Below, one piece after another: positions 1-12,200 of a stretch of DNA of 64,000 nucleotides. The position numbers were made by a program, and so were the translations under genes. The stretch comes from Symbiodinium natans (lineage: Eukaryota > Sar > Dinophyceae > Suessiales > Symbiodiniaceae): positions 62,001 through 126,000 of the forward strand of contig CAJNDS010002727.1 in assembly GCA_905221605.1 (NCBI GenBank). Reading direction: 5' to 3'. Each line of letters starts with the position of its first letter. Position 1 is the stretch's first letter. The notes under the pieces were generated by a model. The model was given only the letters and a program-made list of their open reading frames with translations. It was not told where the DNA came from and did not search any database.

Positions 1-1590
1 CATACAGCAGCACGCCCATGACCAACGCCACATGTATGCAAAGCACTTTGGCCAAAGACGCAATGAAAGCCATTGCTGCTCAGAGATCCTTGCTGTTTCG
101 GAACAGTTTACTGAGTTTTCTGAGCCGTTCCTGCAAGGTTGAGGACAATAGGGCTACTGTTGGCATGCGTTACCAGCTGCGCTGTACTTGTTTGTGCTGC
201 AGAGCCATAGGTTGTACCATTAGCAAATCTCATGCTTCCGTGCTGCCGAGATCAAATGAGAAGCACTTGCATGAGTCGGCCTACTTTCGAACAGATTACG
301 AGACCGCAAAGCAAGTCTGAGATCTGCACGAGGCAGACGGCGACTGCTGTGGCTCTGGCCAGAAGTGCAGGCCTTCATAATCTGAATGAATCCGCAAGGC
401 ATGGTGATTGTGGCAAGTTGTCATGGGACCACAGGAGGGTGAAAACGTGGCTTAGCACAGATACGCCCACCCCCAGCAACCTTGAAGCAAAGAGAAACCC
501 TTGAGGAGTACAAAGGCTCCCTATTTTAGGACTGGGTAGCTGTCTTCGGAACCCAGGACCCCCAAACGCGAAAAAAAGGCCGCTGGGAAATCTAGGGCCC
601 CAAACCCGGGGGGGGGGGGGTCGAGGACATGCCTTAAGTTCGAAGCGCGGAGCTGAAAAAAGATAGAGAGCCGAGGGCTTAGGATCTGCGGGATTTTCTT
701 ACTGGTTCTCAGGGGAATGGGGGAACTAGGGTGCCTATTTAGTCACGAGCGTTGCTTCTCAGACATCTCAGAGACATCTCAGACCTTCAGCCCTCGCTTC
801 GTCTTCGACAGCGTCATCGCTTAGATCCTCCTTGAAGAGTGCGAAGCACGAAGTGACTCTTGCATGGCTACATGGCTCGTGAGAAGTGTGCTATGTATCT
901 TGCTGTTTCGAACACAGGCTTCAATATCACATGCGTCCTAAAGTTGTGAGGTCCTCGTCTTCGTCACTGGCCGTGGGCGGACTGCCGCGTGCCTCCATGG
1001 GCAAGCAAGATGCACAGGCAAAGCGAGGAGAAGTATAGAGCCCAGGACATGCTTCTGGAGCCGGAAGCTTGATTTCTCAAATGTTCCGCTGCTCTCTGTA
1101 TACCCTCAGGAAGTGGAAGACTCTAAGGCTCTAAGGATGCTTAAGATCATGCCCAAATAGCAACTCAAAGAAACACGCTCAACACAAAACATCTTGCCCC
1201 GAAATTCTCCGAAAACTCCAAAAAGAACACTCAAAATCTCAAGAGCACACACCTCCAGAACTTGTCTGGTCAAACATGTTCCGCTGGCAAGCATTGCCAA
1301 CAGTTGCTTGTCCCAGACCATGGCGCGCACGGACTCAGGGCTGACTAGGGGCTGGCTTGGAAGGGCTTGGGTTGGTTTAGGGGGTGAGGTTACAGCTTTA
1401 TGGCTGGCTAGCTATAAGATTTTGATTGTCAAACTGTCAAACCCTAAACCATACTCAAAAAGTCCAGACTTGGTGAGACTCCCGTGTAGCAGCTTCTCTC
1501 GAATTTAAAAGCCCGATGCGCTCCAAACTCACTAGGCAGCACACGTGTTATGGTTCGGCACGTCTGCCGGAATGTTATTTCTGTTGGACT
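1..1590. other. No gene seen
   Basis: All reading frames here are short and none carries a recognisable motif or a consistent exon pattern. The stretch holds a run of about twelve G near 608-620, next to CCCAAA/GGG-rich sequence, and is otherwise unremarkable. It lies downstream of the last minus-strand gene, so it may be intergenic or the 5' part of the next gene to the left. A small exon could be hidden here. Confidence 0.4.
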
Positions 1591-1625
1591 GCTGTTATCC
1601 TACTGCCTTGAACCATGACTCCCCC

Positions 1626-2382
1626 TCAACACGCAACCACTGACATTTCGTTGTCACTGAGGACTTTGTCAAGAAAGCGTAGTTGATCATTACGCCCAAT
1701 GAACTGCACATGCATCCATCGAATGTGCGCAATGCCATGAACCTGCTTCCCCGGTCTTTTGGCTGGTGCGGCAACACATTGCGTTCCTCGCTTCTGCAAA
1801 AGGTCGCAATTCCGACGTGGTGGATGCTCCCGCCAAACTATTCGAATAGATTGGCCAGCTTGCTCGACACTTCTGAAGTCTTCTGACATGTGGTGCGTTA
1901 GCCAATCACCACGTCGGCCATTGCTATCGATTGTTGAATATAAAACCTGGGACGATGCCTTCGTTGTCGTCCGAGTCTTCGTCCAGTGCTGCTGCAGAGC
2001 TATCATTGAAAACAAGCTTCTCCGGTTGTTGAGAATCGGGAATCAGCTCTTCATCATCCTCATCGTCGTCGTCATCATCATCATCATCGTCATCGCTGCC
2101 TTCTGACTCTTCAGTTTCTGACGGTTCCCGTGGCTTGGCCGGCGTTTTCGAGGATGCCTTGCCGCTGTCACCTTTGCCACTTGAGAGAAACACATGCCTG
2201 GAATCGCTGGACCATGTCCTGATGGGTCGTCGGCTCCCTCGCGACTCCTCTTGATGGGAAGGCTTATGCACACGGCCCATTGCCAGCATTCTGGCTGTGG
2301 GTGGCGGCGTTCTCGCGCGCGTCTGGCGTGCAGGGGCCCCTCCTCTCCGATTCCACTTGGCCTGCATCTCCTCTTCCAAGGC
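1626..2382 (-). CDS. Acidic protein, last two exons
   Basis: Two exons join cleanly. The first (2382-1947) opens after a CGCAG acceptor and encodes a basic, Pro/Ser/Arg-rich stretch, then about a dozen consecutive Asp residues mixed with Glu. The Asp run is encoded by a GAT/GAC microsatellite at 2050-2100. A 64-nt GT-AG intron (1946-1883) follows. The second exon (1882-1626) resumes in phase, encodes a more globular basic tail (GRNDQLRFLDKVL) and ends at a stop. The composition resembles nuclear chromatin or RNA-associated proteins, but no domain is recognised. The 5' exons lie further right and are not placed with certainty; a candidate is at 3960-4081. Expression and function are unknown. 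Confidence 0.5.
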
Positions 2383-3959
2383 CTGCGCATGTCAGAGCCA
2401 GGAAGGCAACACACAGACACACATCTAAGACAATGTTCAATGCTTGTGTTTCTGGTCTCGCATCAGACAGGAAACAAATTGGCGCTTTCGGGCCCTATGC
2501 CGCACCTGAAAAGACTGGGTCAGCGCACCATGCTCCTCCCGCAGCGAGCAGGAATGAGCAGGATCCGGCATCGTCTTTAGTCGTGTGCCGGTTTGGTCAA
2601 GCTTGCAACTTCAAGAGTTGAAGATGTTGAAGCGTATGTAGAACGTTCGTTTTGTGCCGGCAGTGTATTCAGTTGTGTCTCCACGCTTATGCTCGTATTT
2701 GCTATACAGTTGTAAACAATATCCGCGTGCAAGACAGCAACACTGAAACTCCGATCTCTCGGCCGGCCTCACGCATCTCGTTGTAAACCTGCGGCTTCAC
2801 ACAACAAAACGCAAGTTTGAATTACCAACTGCATACGTCCGACGGATCGGCGCATGCAGAATCAGAGTTGCAATTGTTCGGGCAAATCGGTCAACTGATG
2901 AGGAAATATGTGCTGCGCGTGTGCGCGTGCAAGTGCATGTGCGACTCTGTGAAGACAAGATGAAAAAACATCCGATCAGCACGAGTTGCTACATGTCCAG
3001 TTCCTTGCCACGTCCAGGGGATGATTGCGGCAAAACAGATTGTGAGGTTTACGCGAGAACTGCTCTTGCGCAGTCAAGTGTTCATTTGTTGTTGATGTTG
3101 TCTGTTTATTTCGTGCTCGATGCTTGAAAGCAAGGTTGGTTTGACATGCTGGGCTCTGACTCCATGTGCGCCGCTGCCTCGTCCACATCGTCCATTATTG
3201 TTGTCTACTCGTCGGTGTTCGTCCGCAGTGGGCTTCGCCCATGCACGGTGAGAAGGCTTCCGTGGAGCACAAACTCTGGAGTGAAAGGAAGCCTTTTGAG
3301 AATATCATGCTGCCATCAGCGTCGCGATCTCTGTAAAAACATGCGCCTCTGCCAAACAACAGGTTTCGGGGTTGGAGCCTGTAGCGGTTGGAGCGACAAT
3401 AATATTGCGAGCCGCAAGCAGGCTAGAACACGATTTGGAGCCAAGATGCGCATCGCCCCAAGCAAGAGTGGTGTGGACGCAGCGGGACCGAACCGGGAGC
3501 ACGATTTCCAGGAACAAGGACACGCACAGGCCGCCTCGAGCGAAAGAGCGCAGAAGAAGCTGCAGCCACACCGGACACAACGGGATGGACACAACAGGAC
3601 GAACTCCTCCCATAAACCTGACGCCTCCAGAACTTCTGATGCCCCCAAGGCCCTAGACAGCACCCAACAATCCGAGTCGTTTATCACTTTGGATAGAGCT
3701 GGTATGTGATGCTCCTGTTCGTGCTGCCTTTCGTGGTGGATTCTTGGCTCCTGGAATGCCATCTCGCGCCTCACTGGAAAACTGGAAACTTTCGAATGTA
3801 CAGCCCCTTGGCATGTGTCCCCAAAACCAAGACCAAATCGGGTGCAGGCTCGCAGCGAGAAAAACCAAAAAACAATCACATCTGAAAGGAGAGAGTTTGT
3901 TGGACCCTCTCTTAAAAACAAGTCCGTAAAACACAAATTCCTGGACAACACCAACCTCC

Positions 3960-4081
3960 CGGTAGTCCAGGTGGGCTTGGATCAGCATCTCCGCTGAGTC
4001 CAACTGCTCAGCCAGGCCGACCAACTCTAGATCCTCGTCAGGAGATACGTCATTTGAACTAACGCACACAGATTGCAGCAT
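3960..4081 (-). CDS. Possible upstream exon, acidic helical peptide
   Basis: The minus frame reads a Glu/Asp/Leu-rich helical peptide (DEDLELVGLAEQLDSAEM) without stops, unlike the antisense frames. It may be an earlier exon of the acidic gene ending at 1626, since it shares its strand and composition. No splice connection could be proven across the 1.6 kb between them, so it could equally belong to a separate small gene. Confidence 0.27.
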
Positions 4082-4090
4082 TCATTGCAA

Positions 4091-4130
4091 TGAAGCAGGA
4101 TGAAGCAGGATGAAGCAGGATGAAGCAGGA
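4091..4130. repeat. 10-bp tandem repeat, four copies
   Basis: Four exact head-to-tail copies of TGAAGCAGGA. It sits in non-coding sequence between gene candidates and looks like simple replication slippage. Confidence 0.9.
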
Positions 4131-4564
4131 AAGGGTCGCCTTGGGGTGCATTAACCTCTCAGATAATTTTCTCATCGTACCTTCTCTGGGCCCACTCTAC
4201 AGCAACCCCATGCCTGACATTCCTCGGACAGCTAGGTGCGCTGTGATGCGTGTCTAGTCAATGACTTTGGAGACTTTGGAGAGTTGCTGCACTTTGCAGT
4301 GACATTGCATGTCATTGACGATAAGAATTTCGGAAGCCTGAACTTCCTGACGCAAAACCGTCGCAGTACCCTTCGACTCCTGGGACGACGACGGGTACAA
4401 GCGCAGGCTCAGGAGCCCAGCCTCCGTCTGCAACTCTCGCAGCTGGCAGTAAGACTTCTCTCTCTCTCTCTCTCTGCACAAGGCTGGAATTGTTTATTCC
4501 CCACCCTCGGTGTGTGGCTGTTAAACTTTAAACTCAACTCTTCTCCTCGCCCGGAACTCTTCTC

Positions 4565-4712
4565 CTCGACCGGTCTACTCCTCGCTCGACCCTGGAGTGC
4601 CCGACCCCAGAGTGTGCCTGGAGTGCCCATGCCCAACCCCAGAGTGTCCCTCGAGTGCCCAGCCCAGGGTGTCCCTGGAGTGCCCAACCCCAGAGTGTCC
4701 TTACCCAGAGAG
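4565..4712. repeat. Degenerate minisatellite, about 24-27 bp unit
   Basis: Roughly five imperfect copies built around GGAGTGCCC followed by CAACCCCAGAGTGT. Unit length and sequence drift between copies, which suggests an old array. A CT dinucleotide run lies just left, near 4457-4480. Between here and 6575 no gene could be supported; frames near 4.7-5.5 kb are open but carry no motif. Confidence 0.75.
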
Positions 4713-6574
4713 GGTGGGGATGTTCGAAGTAAAATATTTCAAATATCGTGCAAGAACTTCGTGAGGAAGTGAGCCGTTATGCTGCTGATGTGTTCCCTGC
4801 TTTTCCCTGCTGACATCCCCTAAAGTTCCCTGCGTTGACAGTTCACACATCCGTAAGGAAGTAGGAAGGTAACCTTGGAAGCTATACTGCGTGTTAGCGC
4901 GATGCTTCAGCATTCTTTTCCGCGGCGGATTCGTCACGATGCAGCTTTGTCCATTTGAGAGCTCACGGCAAGAATCCGTTGAAGAGGCTATGTCAATGCT
5001 TCCCCGTGATTCTCCGTGTAGCAGCAGTGTATGTACAGATGGACATGTATGCACGCAAACTGTACTCTGTGACAGATTCCAGAGACAGCTTTGAATAAGA
5101 AAGCTTCCGGGTCTCAGATTTGGGAAAGGAGGACCCCTCTCAAAGGACTCCTCTCTATCCTTCACGCGGACTTGGTAAGTCCCCTTGCTCCAATCGCCAG
5201 CGCTCAAACTCCGCCTCGCACATGCCAAGGGAGAAAATCAAGCAAGCAAAGACGAATGTAGAGCACTCTGTGGCTGTTGACTTCACCACTCTAACCAAGA
5301 CTCAAAAATATGCATCCCCCAAGAGACTAACCTGGCATATGATTGGAAACCATACACGGTCCCTCGCCACATCGAAATCATCTCACGGCATGATCGCACT
5401 TTCCACTGCCAACACACCCACACACAACAAGCTGGTTTAAGTTGATCAGCCGCCGTTGTCACACTTGAAGGTTGAGGCAAAATGCAGTGGCCGCACATCC
5501 CATTGGGTTGCACATGCCACGTGCGTGCAGGATCACATGGGTGCCCAATGCACAGCACACCTCACACGATTCAGCGGATCATGTTATTGAGCTCGCCTCG
5601 CGCTCTCGCCTCTGCGCGGCATCGCTCAGCTCGTCGACTTTCTGCAGCACTGCCTGCCGACTGTGACATAGGACCCAAGTCGCCGCAAAACATCAAGATC
5701 ATGAAGGCCCGACATCCGGCAATATACAGTACGTCGAGCCCTGAGACAGCACCACATGGATTACAGAGGTAACCCCGGCATTTTGAGAAGCAGAAACTAC
5801 CCAATGAAGAAACTCTGTCATGCTCTGCCTGCCCCATCTCTCGCGCCTTGGTGACTAGGCATAGGCAGACTCACACTCTGTGTATCTTTGTGTGAGTTGC
5901 GTCCAACTGCTACAGATTAGCTTGGGAAAGCACCTGCATTTCTTCTTTCTCAAGTTCCTTGCGAGAAACAACGATGACGACAAACTGACAAAACAACACG
6001 GCTCTTTGCCGTCCAACGCCAGTCTACTACCTGTAGCCATTTCCCCGCCGGGCTTCCGGACCCTTGGACCACCACAACTCAATTCTGTCGCAGGCTAGGC
6101 CTATTGTTGTGCGCTGCATGTGCTCCGCAACTCTTGCAGGATTCAGAATGCATTAAATACTTGGAATCCTGACAGGGTGCTACGCTTTTGAGGTTGTTTG
6201 AATTGATGCACAGCTTCAGGGCTTTAACATGCTTTACCAAGGCAAGTTACATGGGGGATATGTCTAAGTTTTGAAGCAATGGTGCTTGCGAAAATTCGTC
6301 TTTGCAAGAACCGTCGCCATTCGATGCAATGAGCAAGCATACCGTGAAAAGCGGTTTCTTCAGGATTGCATCTCTGCGGCTGGGCACTGCGGGGATGCAG
6401 CGCTTGGCGGGATTCTAGAACTCTGCGGTGCTTTGCAGGATTGGAGTGGGAGTGGGCTCTAGGGATGCTCTGGTTCGAGCTGCTCTGGTATAACGTTACG
6501 CCCATGATGCCCATGCGCGCGGGTGCTTGTACGCATGCGTGGTGTGTGGATGCCTTCAGAAGCGTCCCCTCACC

Positions 6575-7283
6575 TTAGCCATACACCAAACGCACGCCCA
6601 GAATCTCCAATGACTTGGGCCAGATTGTTGCTGTTGAGTTTACTGCTGCGAAAAAGCACATGCCAAAACAAGCACAGTCCTGCTTCTGGACACGCTCCTT
6701 TTGCTTGACCTTCTTCTGCGTGTCCAGCTTCTCTTGCTGGCAAAACAGAGCGATGCTGAAGAAAGGATGGAATCCGCAACGTCGCAAGAGCTTTCGTGAG
6801 CCTGGCCTCCTCGCGTTGGTTGGCGGCCCATATCGGCTCCTCCTCCGCCCACTCCTAACAGACGAATAAAATCCAGAAGAGTTCTGAGTTCCCGGCGTTG
6901 AACTTCGGTTTTGCTGCTTGACCACAACAAAATACTCAGAAAGTGACACTCAAGCCACCTAAAGGGCAAGGACGTGGAGACCCGACAAGGCGACCGAATG
7001 AATATGCCCCAAGATCCACAATGTACAAGGACTTCGCCCCTGCGTTGTCAGTCAGACCGATCAACATGAACGTTGCGCATGGCTGCACAGCACACCTCGT
7101 CAAAGTTTCGCAGCGCGCACTCGGTCTCCTCGGAGATGTAGCTTTTCCTCGCTGCAATGATCGAAGCAAGCCGTGTGAAGTTTGGAACGGCGCCCTTGAG
7201 GTGTGTAAGTTCAGGTGCAAAGCGGTCCAAATGTCCACACAGCGCACGAAGTCCACCGGCCTTCAGCGGTACTCGAACATGAC
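6575..7283 (-). CDS. Helical protein, terminal exons
   Basis: Several short exons chain on the minus strand. The first, beginning near 7275, contains LDRFAPELTHLKG and IIAARKSYISEETE and ends in NFDE. A GT-AG intron of about 64 nt then leads in phase to GAKSLYIVDLGAYSFGRL. After more introns come EEEPIWAANQREEARL, QEKLDTQKKVKQKERV and a final TIWPKSLEILGVRLVYG before the stop at 6575. Glu/Lys/Arg-rich helices predominate. Some later joins need very short introns or a frame change, so either an unusual splice or sequence indels must be allowed for. No family is recognised. The coiled-coil block at 8004-8714, on the same strand beyond a microsatellite, could be its 5' part. Confidence 0.45.
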
Positions 7284-7337
7284 ATGACGCCATTCTGGAC
7301 AAATCCAGACAGGAGTGCCACTCACACACATGCGTGT

Positions 7338-7443
7338 CACACACACACACACACCTACACATCATACGCACCACACGCATCCAGGGGCATCCCATGCATC
7401 ACTCCCTTGCATCACACTCATCACACACACACACACTTCACGC

Positions 7444-7483
<40 letters not shown>

Positions 7484-7625
7484 ACACACATTTCACACCA
7501 CACACACACACACACACATCGCACACATGCACATCGCACACATGCACATCGCACACATGCACATCGCACACATGCACATCGCACACATGCACATCTCTCA
7601 CACACACACACACGCACACACGCAC

Positions 7626-7674
<49 letters not shown>

Positions 7675-7693
7675 ACACACACACACACACACA

Positions 7694-7772
<79 letters not shown>

Positions 7773-7990
7773 CCACACACGCCCACACGCCCACACGCCC
7801 ACACGCCCACACGCCCACACGCCCACACGCCCACACGCACACACGCACACACGCACACACGCACACGCGCACACACGCACACGCGCACACACGCACACAC
7901 GCACACACGCACACACGCACACACGCACACACGCACACGCACACACGCACACACGCACACACGCACACGTACCCGCACACGCGCACGCAC
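7338..7990. repeat. CA / CACACG microsatellite
   Basis: About 650 bp of nearly uninterrupted CA repeat. There are internal blocks of CGCACACATGCACAT (about five copies near 7520-7590), CACACGCC near 7770-7830 and CACACGCA to 7970. The long open frames read as His-Thr or Val-Cys repeats and are translations of the microsatellite, not genes. It lies between two minus-strand exon blocks and could be intronic. Confidence 0.95.
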
Positions 7991-8003
7991 GAACGCGCGC
8001 ACA

Positions 8004-8714
8004 CTATGCCCATCTGCGTACTAGCTCAGCCGTCGCCAGCGCCTTCTTGAGCTTCTCGATGTATTCTCCTTTCTCCGCCAATTCCGTCCTCATTCTTTTT
8101 ATCACCTCTGATTCATTTTCCCCCGATTTGGCGTTCAGCTGATCTTTGGGCCATTCTCCATTCTCTTTGAGGGTTTTATTGTGTTCTTCGAGCTTCGTGA
8201 CCCTGGCCTTATACTCCTCTTTCTCCTTTTCCAATGCCCTGGACAGACTGCTATGATCCGGTTTCTTGATCCTTTCCTTGAGATTGTCATTCTCTTCGCA
8301 GAGGTCCACAATCTTCTGCGTCGCTCTATCATGTGTTGCCATATTAGTTCTGGCAATCTCCTTCAGTCTCTCGATATTTTCCTCAGCTGCTATCGCCTTA
8401 GCTCGCCAGTCATCCCTGTCCTTGACCGCATCCTCTTCGGTCAATGACGCCTCTTCCATCGTTGTATCGGACGACTTTGCCCCTTTGGCGGCCTTCTCTT
8501 CCTCTATGAGTCTGGTTTTCAGGCGATCTGTAGCCCATTTATAACGTTCAACTTCCCCCGCCATCACTGCGAGTCTCCTTATGAGCTTCCCAACTAGTTC
8601 GGATGCCTTAGATCCATCCGTGGTGCTCATCCATCTCCGTATCCTCGCACTGTCCTTTCCATTCCACCATTTCCTGGATCTCTTCTGGCTTGTACCATTT
8701 CTTCATCTCCTCAT
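8004..8714 (-). CDS. Coiled-coil protein block between microsatellites
   Basis: An open frame of about 208 residues runs from a possible start at 8630 and is rich in Glu, Lys, Ala and Arg, with heptad-like spacing throughout (EERIKK-, [16 protein letters not shown]-type segments). This predicts a long coiled coil. Near its end a GTACGCAG site after ATAEL could be a splice donor. Just upstream a second, equally convincing frame ([18 protein letters not shown]) overlaps it by about 30 nt in a different register, so the block looks like one protein broken by a frame change. Codon use is more A/T-ending than in neighbouring genes. It may be a retroelement gag-like fragment or an exon of the gene ending at 6575; neither is proven. 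Confidence 0.5.
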
Positions 8715-8718
8715 CAGG

Positions 8719-8723
8719 AGTCA

Positions 8724-8755
<32 letters not shown>

Positions 8756-8980
8756 CCCACACACACACACACACAATCACACTCATAAACACACACACAC
8801 ACGCACAACATCACATTCATCACATCAAATTAAACCACATCGCATCAAAGAACACATATACTTCACGCAAACGCGCACCACGCACACACGAACACGCGTG
8901 CATCACACACACCCACACACACCCACACCCAAATCCACCCACACACACACACACACAAACGTACAAACATACAATCACAC
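8719..8980. repeat. ACGC and CA microsatellite cluster
   Basis: About nine ACGC units at 8720-8757 run into CA repeats and looser CA-rich sequence up to about 8980. Together with the array at 7338-7990 it brackets the coiled-coil block on both sides. Confidence 0.9.
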
Positions 8981-9246
8981 AACAACGACAAAGACAAAGA
9001 CAAGAACCAACCGGCCCAGCCGGCGCACGAGTTGCCGAGAAGATGCCTGTGTGATCCTGTGTGTTGCTGCTGGCATCTCCAGATTGAGCTCCTGACTTGC
9101 AGAAGATCTTAACCTGAACGTGGCAAGGTATTGAAGACGCGAGGCAGGTCCAAGGCAGCTTGAGATGCACACATTACACAGCAAAAAGCGCTTTTGTGGG
9201 TCGGGTCACCCGTGCCGACCAAGCGAACTGCTCTCCCAGCGGAATG

Positions 9247-12200
9247 CTATCCGGGAGGGCCTCCCCAAACAGGGCAAGCTGCCGAGCAGGATGCTGGCTG
9301 CACAGCTCTCAGCATTTCTGAGCAGCAGGCACAAATGGGCAACATGCGGCCAGGCTGAGGGTGGACGGCCCATGGTTTCACCTGATTCTGATGTCGCGCA
9401 ACGCGCAACGCGAAGGGCAAGACGTCTCCGCGCTTGGATTCCGACCGCACCGTTGTAGTGCAAGAGTTTGCCTGTTTGGCTGCAAGACCTTGAAGGGGAC
9501 CAGAGCTGCTGCATGTTGCAATGCATCGGCAGTGGTTTCGTTGCAGGTCTAGAAGCAGTCTCTTCTAAGGGATGAGCACGACATATGGCCAGATGCTTCC
9601 CGAGTCATCCACTTTGGCACCGAGTCGGTGAACGGCCTAATGGCAGTCGCTGCGCAAGCTCCAATTTTCACAGCGACCAGGCACGAACGAACATTTTTGA
9701 TGTTCTGATTGTTCCGAGATGATGCCCTGCGGACTTCTTAGATTGATACCCAACCTTTTCTTTTCGATGCGCCTCAAGTGCCATGTCTGAGAATGAAAGA
9801 GCCGAGCACAGCACGGCATGGTCGAATCCAGTCTCTCGAAGAACCCGCGCCTCCAAAGTGTAGCTTTGCTATGCTGTGCTATGCCATGCCATGCTGTTCT
9901 AACTCGCCCCAAACCCAGGACGGGAGAAAGTGGCAGCGCGCCTCTGCGTACCCCATGCTCTCACGGCCAAGTGAGTTGCAGTTCCACCTGAAAGAAAAAA
10001 GACGATAGTCTCTTTCAGTGGTCTCCTTGAATGGGACCGCAATCATCCAACATCATCCAACTTCAAGTTCATTTTATTGCACGGCAAGCCGTGAATGCCT
10101 GTTGCTCCAGGCACAGATACATGTATGGTGATTGCAAAAGTTTCCCAATTCATACTGCCCTCGCGGGCTGAAACCGCTAGACGAATCCTTGGACTCATGC
10201 TCATCACCCAAGTCCAGGAAGTCATTCTTCATGGCCAGAAGCCAAGGTGGTTGTGACCTGGTGTAGCACTCGTTAACAACTCTCTCCATGTTCCCGGCCA
10301 TCAATGACACGCTTTCTCCGCAAACTTTCAAACTGCAAACTTCAAGGGGCAGGGCATGCCACCGCGCCAGAGATCTTTGGTAGACTCTTTGTACTTTTGC
10401 ATCCTGGTGCGCGGGCACAAGAGCACGCCGCAGTGTCCCTTTAGCAAACCGATGCTAGCCACCCCGCACGTGCAAAGCAGCCATTGGATTGCTACAAGGC
10501 CGCGGCCAAAACTCAATCTTCTCCGTCATTCCCTGGCTGAGCCAGTGTTCCACATCAATGACGAGAAGGCCCCGGTTGGCAATGCACGCCTCGCGAACTC
10601 TTGAAACGCTGCTGACATGCTTTGATCGCCTACACCGTTCTGAATTATGCTACCAGTATGAAGCAGCTGGTAAAAGTCAATAGCATGTGCGATTCAAACA
10701 GTTTCAAGCAGCTGGCAGGTGTCACAAACGTTGTTTGCAGGCCTCTGGGTCAAAGTCAGTGAACCCAAGCTCTCCTGCAAGAAAAGGTTTATCAAGAATG
10801 GGTTCATGGTGGTGCTTGCACATCTTCATTCTTCAACCACCTTCCCAAAGCAGCCTAGCAGAGACAGCGAATCCGACATGCATCAGCCGCAGCTCGAGGG
10901 AACTCTTTAATTAATCGCGACTCGGGATCAGTCTCAGCCACCTGCTTATCTGCTTCCAAGCGGCGTAGGGCCTCGAAGTCCACGTATTGGTCTAACTTCT
11001 GCAAACCTTGCATGCTCGTGCAGGCATTGCCATGGCTGTAGCTTTTTGTAGCTCCTAAAGGTCGGTCCAGGTCGCCGGACAGTATTTCACAGAAGCGCAG
11101 GAATGTCCCTGAAGGTCGATGTCCTCCCATTCAAGCTGGAACATGTTGGAGCTCTCGCGAGAAATGTGTGCGTGCTTGCTTGTGTTCCCGAGTGTTTTCA
11201 CGTATGTGCCAACGGAGGCTGGCTTCAGCTCAAAGTACTTGTCCTTCTCTGCAATGTCCATTCTCTGCTACGTCTGTTTGCCACCTTCGCACTCCGTGTG
11301 ACTGCAACAAATTTGTTTTGGCAACTGTCCAGTCGAACGCAAACATACGCAAACCCACCCTTCACGAACCTTTCAAAGCGCTACCCATGTGGGGTTCCAT
11401 CATGTTCCACCCATCTTCCTGCAGCTCGCCCAGATCTCCCATGACCACCGTATCTGTGTCGATGTAGATGAGCCTCTCAGGCCACTGGATAGAACACAAA
11501 CAGTGGCATGCTAGGATATGCTAGGATCCAGCCTTCAAGACATATTTTAGTCCCTGAAGGCTGTTCGTGACTGTGACACACTCGACACCACCTTGAACTG
11601 CCACAACCCCTGAATGCCCGACAGGCGAACGCTCGAGACACACAACCGCAGCCGCAGCAAGCAACAGCTTACTCACAGCTTCTGTGGCAAGCGACCGTCG
11701 TGGAGGCCGCTCGCCTGCAGGTGATAGAGAACTGATCTCCAAGCACTGCCGCGTATTGACACATCCTACACACGGCTTGAAGTCCATGCCGATCAAGAAT
11801 TGGAGCGCGTCTCGAAACTTCTCAGTTACTTCTCGGCCCAAACAAACTTGGCGACAGAAAACTCAACACCGGTATGGCATACCCTCACGTCCGCAAGCTG
11901 TCAAGCTAGCCTTAAGCAAACCGTCAGCTTTTGCCTTCTTTCACATACTCGTGGAGGTAGAACGGCCTTGCGCCAATACGTCTGATGCTCCAATCTTGAA
12001 AGATAGCAACACCATCCAGGCGTCTGGCGCAAAGTTGAAGGGGCTTGCCAACACCTTTCGCGCCTGATCGCACCAAAAGAGCAACAAGGAAATAGCTGCC
12101 TCGCCAACACATCGCTCATGGTACCTAGAGGGTAGGTTTCGCATGCAAGAGCTATATGAACATGGAGACTTGCCTTGGAGCTCTTCCGGAAAGTGATGTG

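Noticed and set aside
3146-3954. Open frames of 187 (plus) and 212 (minus) codons
   Set aside because: The two overlap in antisense, neither has a motif or splice pattern, and a frame of this length is only mildly unexpected in 64 kb at this GC.
7315-8142. Long His/Thr-rich plus frame and Val/Cys-rich minus frames
   Set aside because: They are translations of the CA/CACACG microsatellite; all registers are open because the repeat contains no stop codon.
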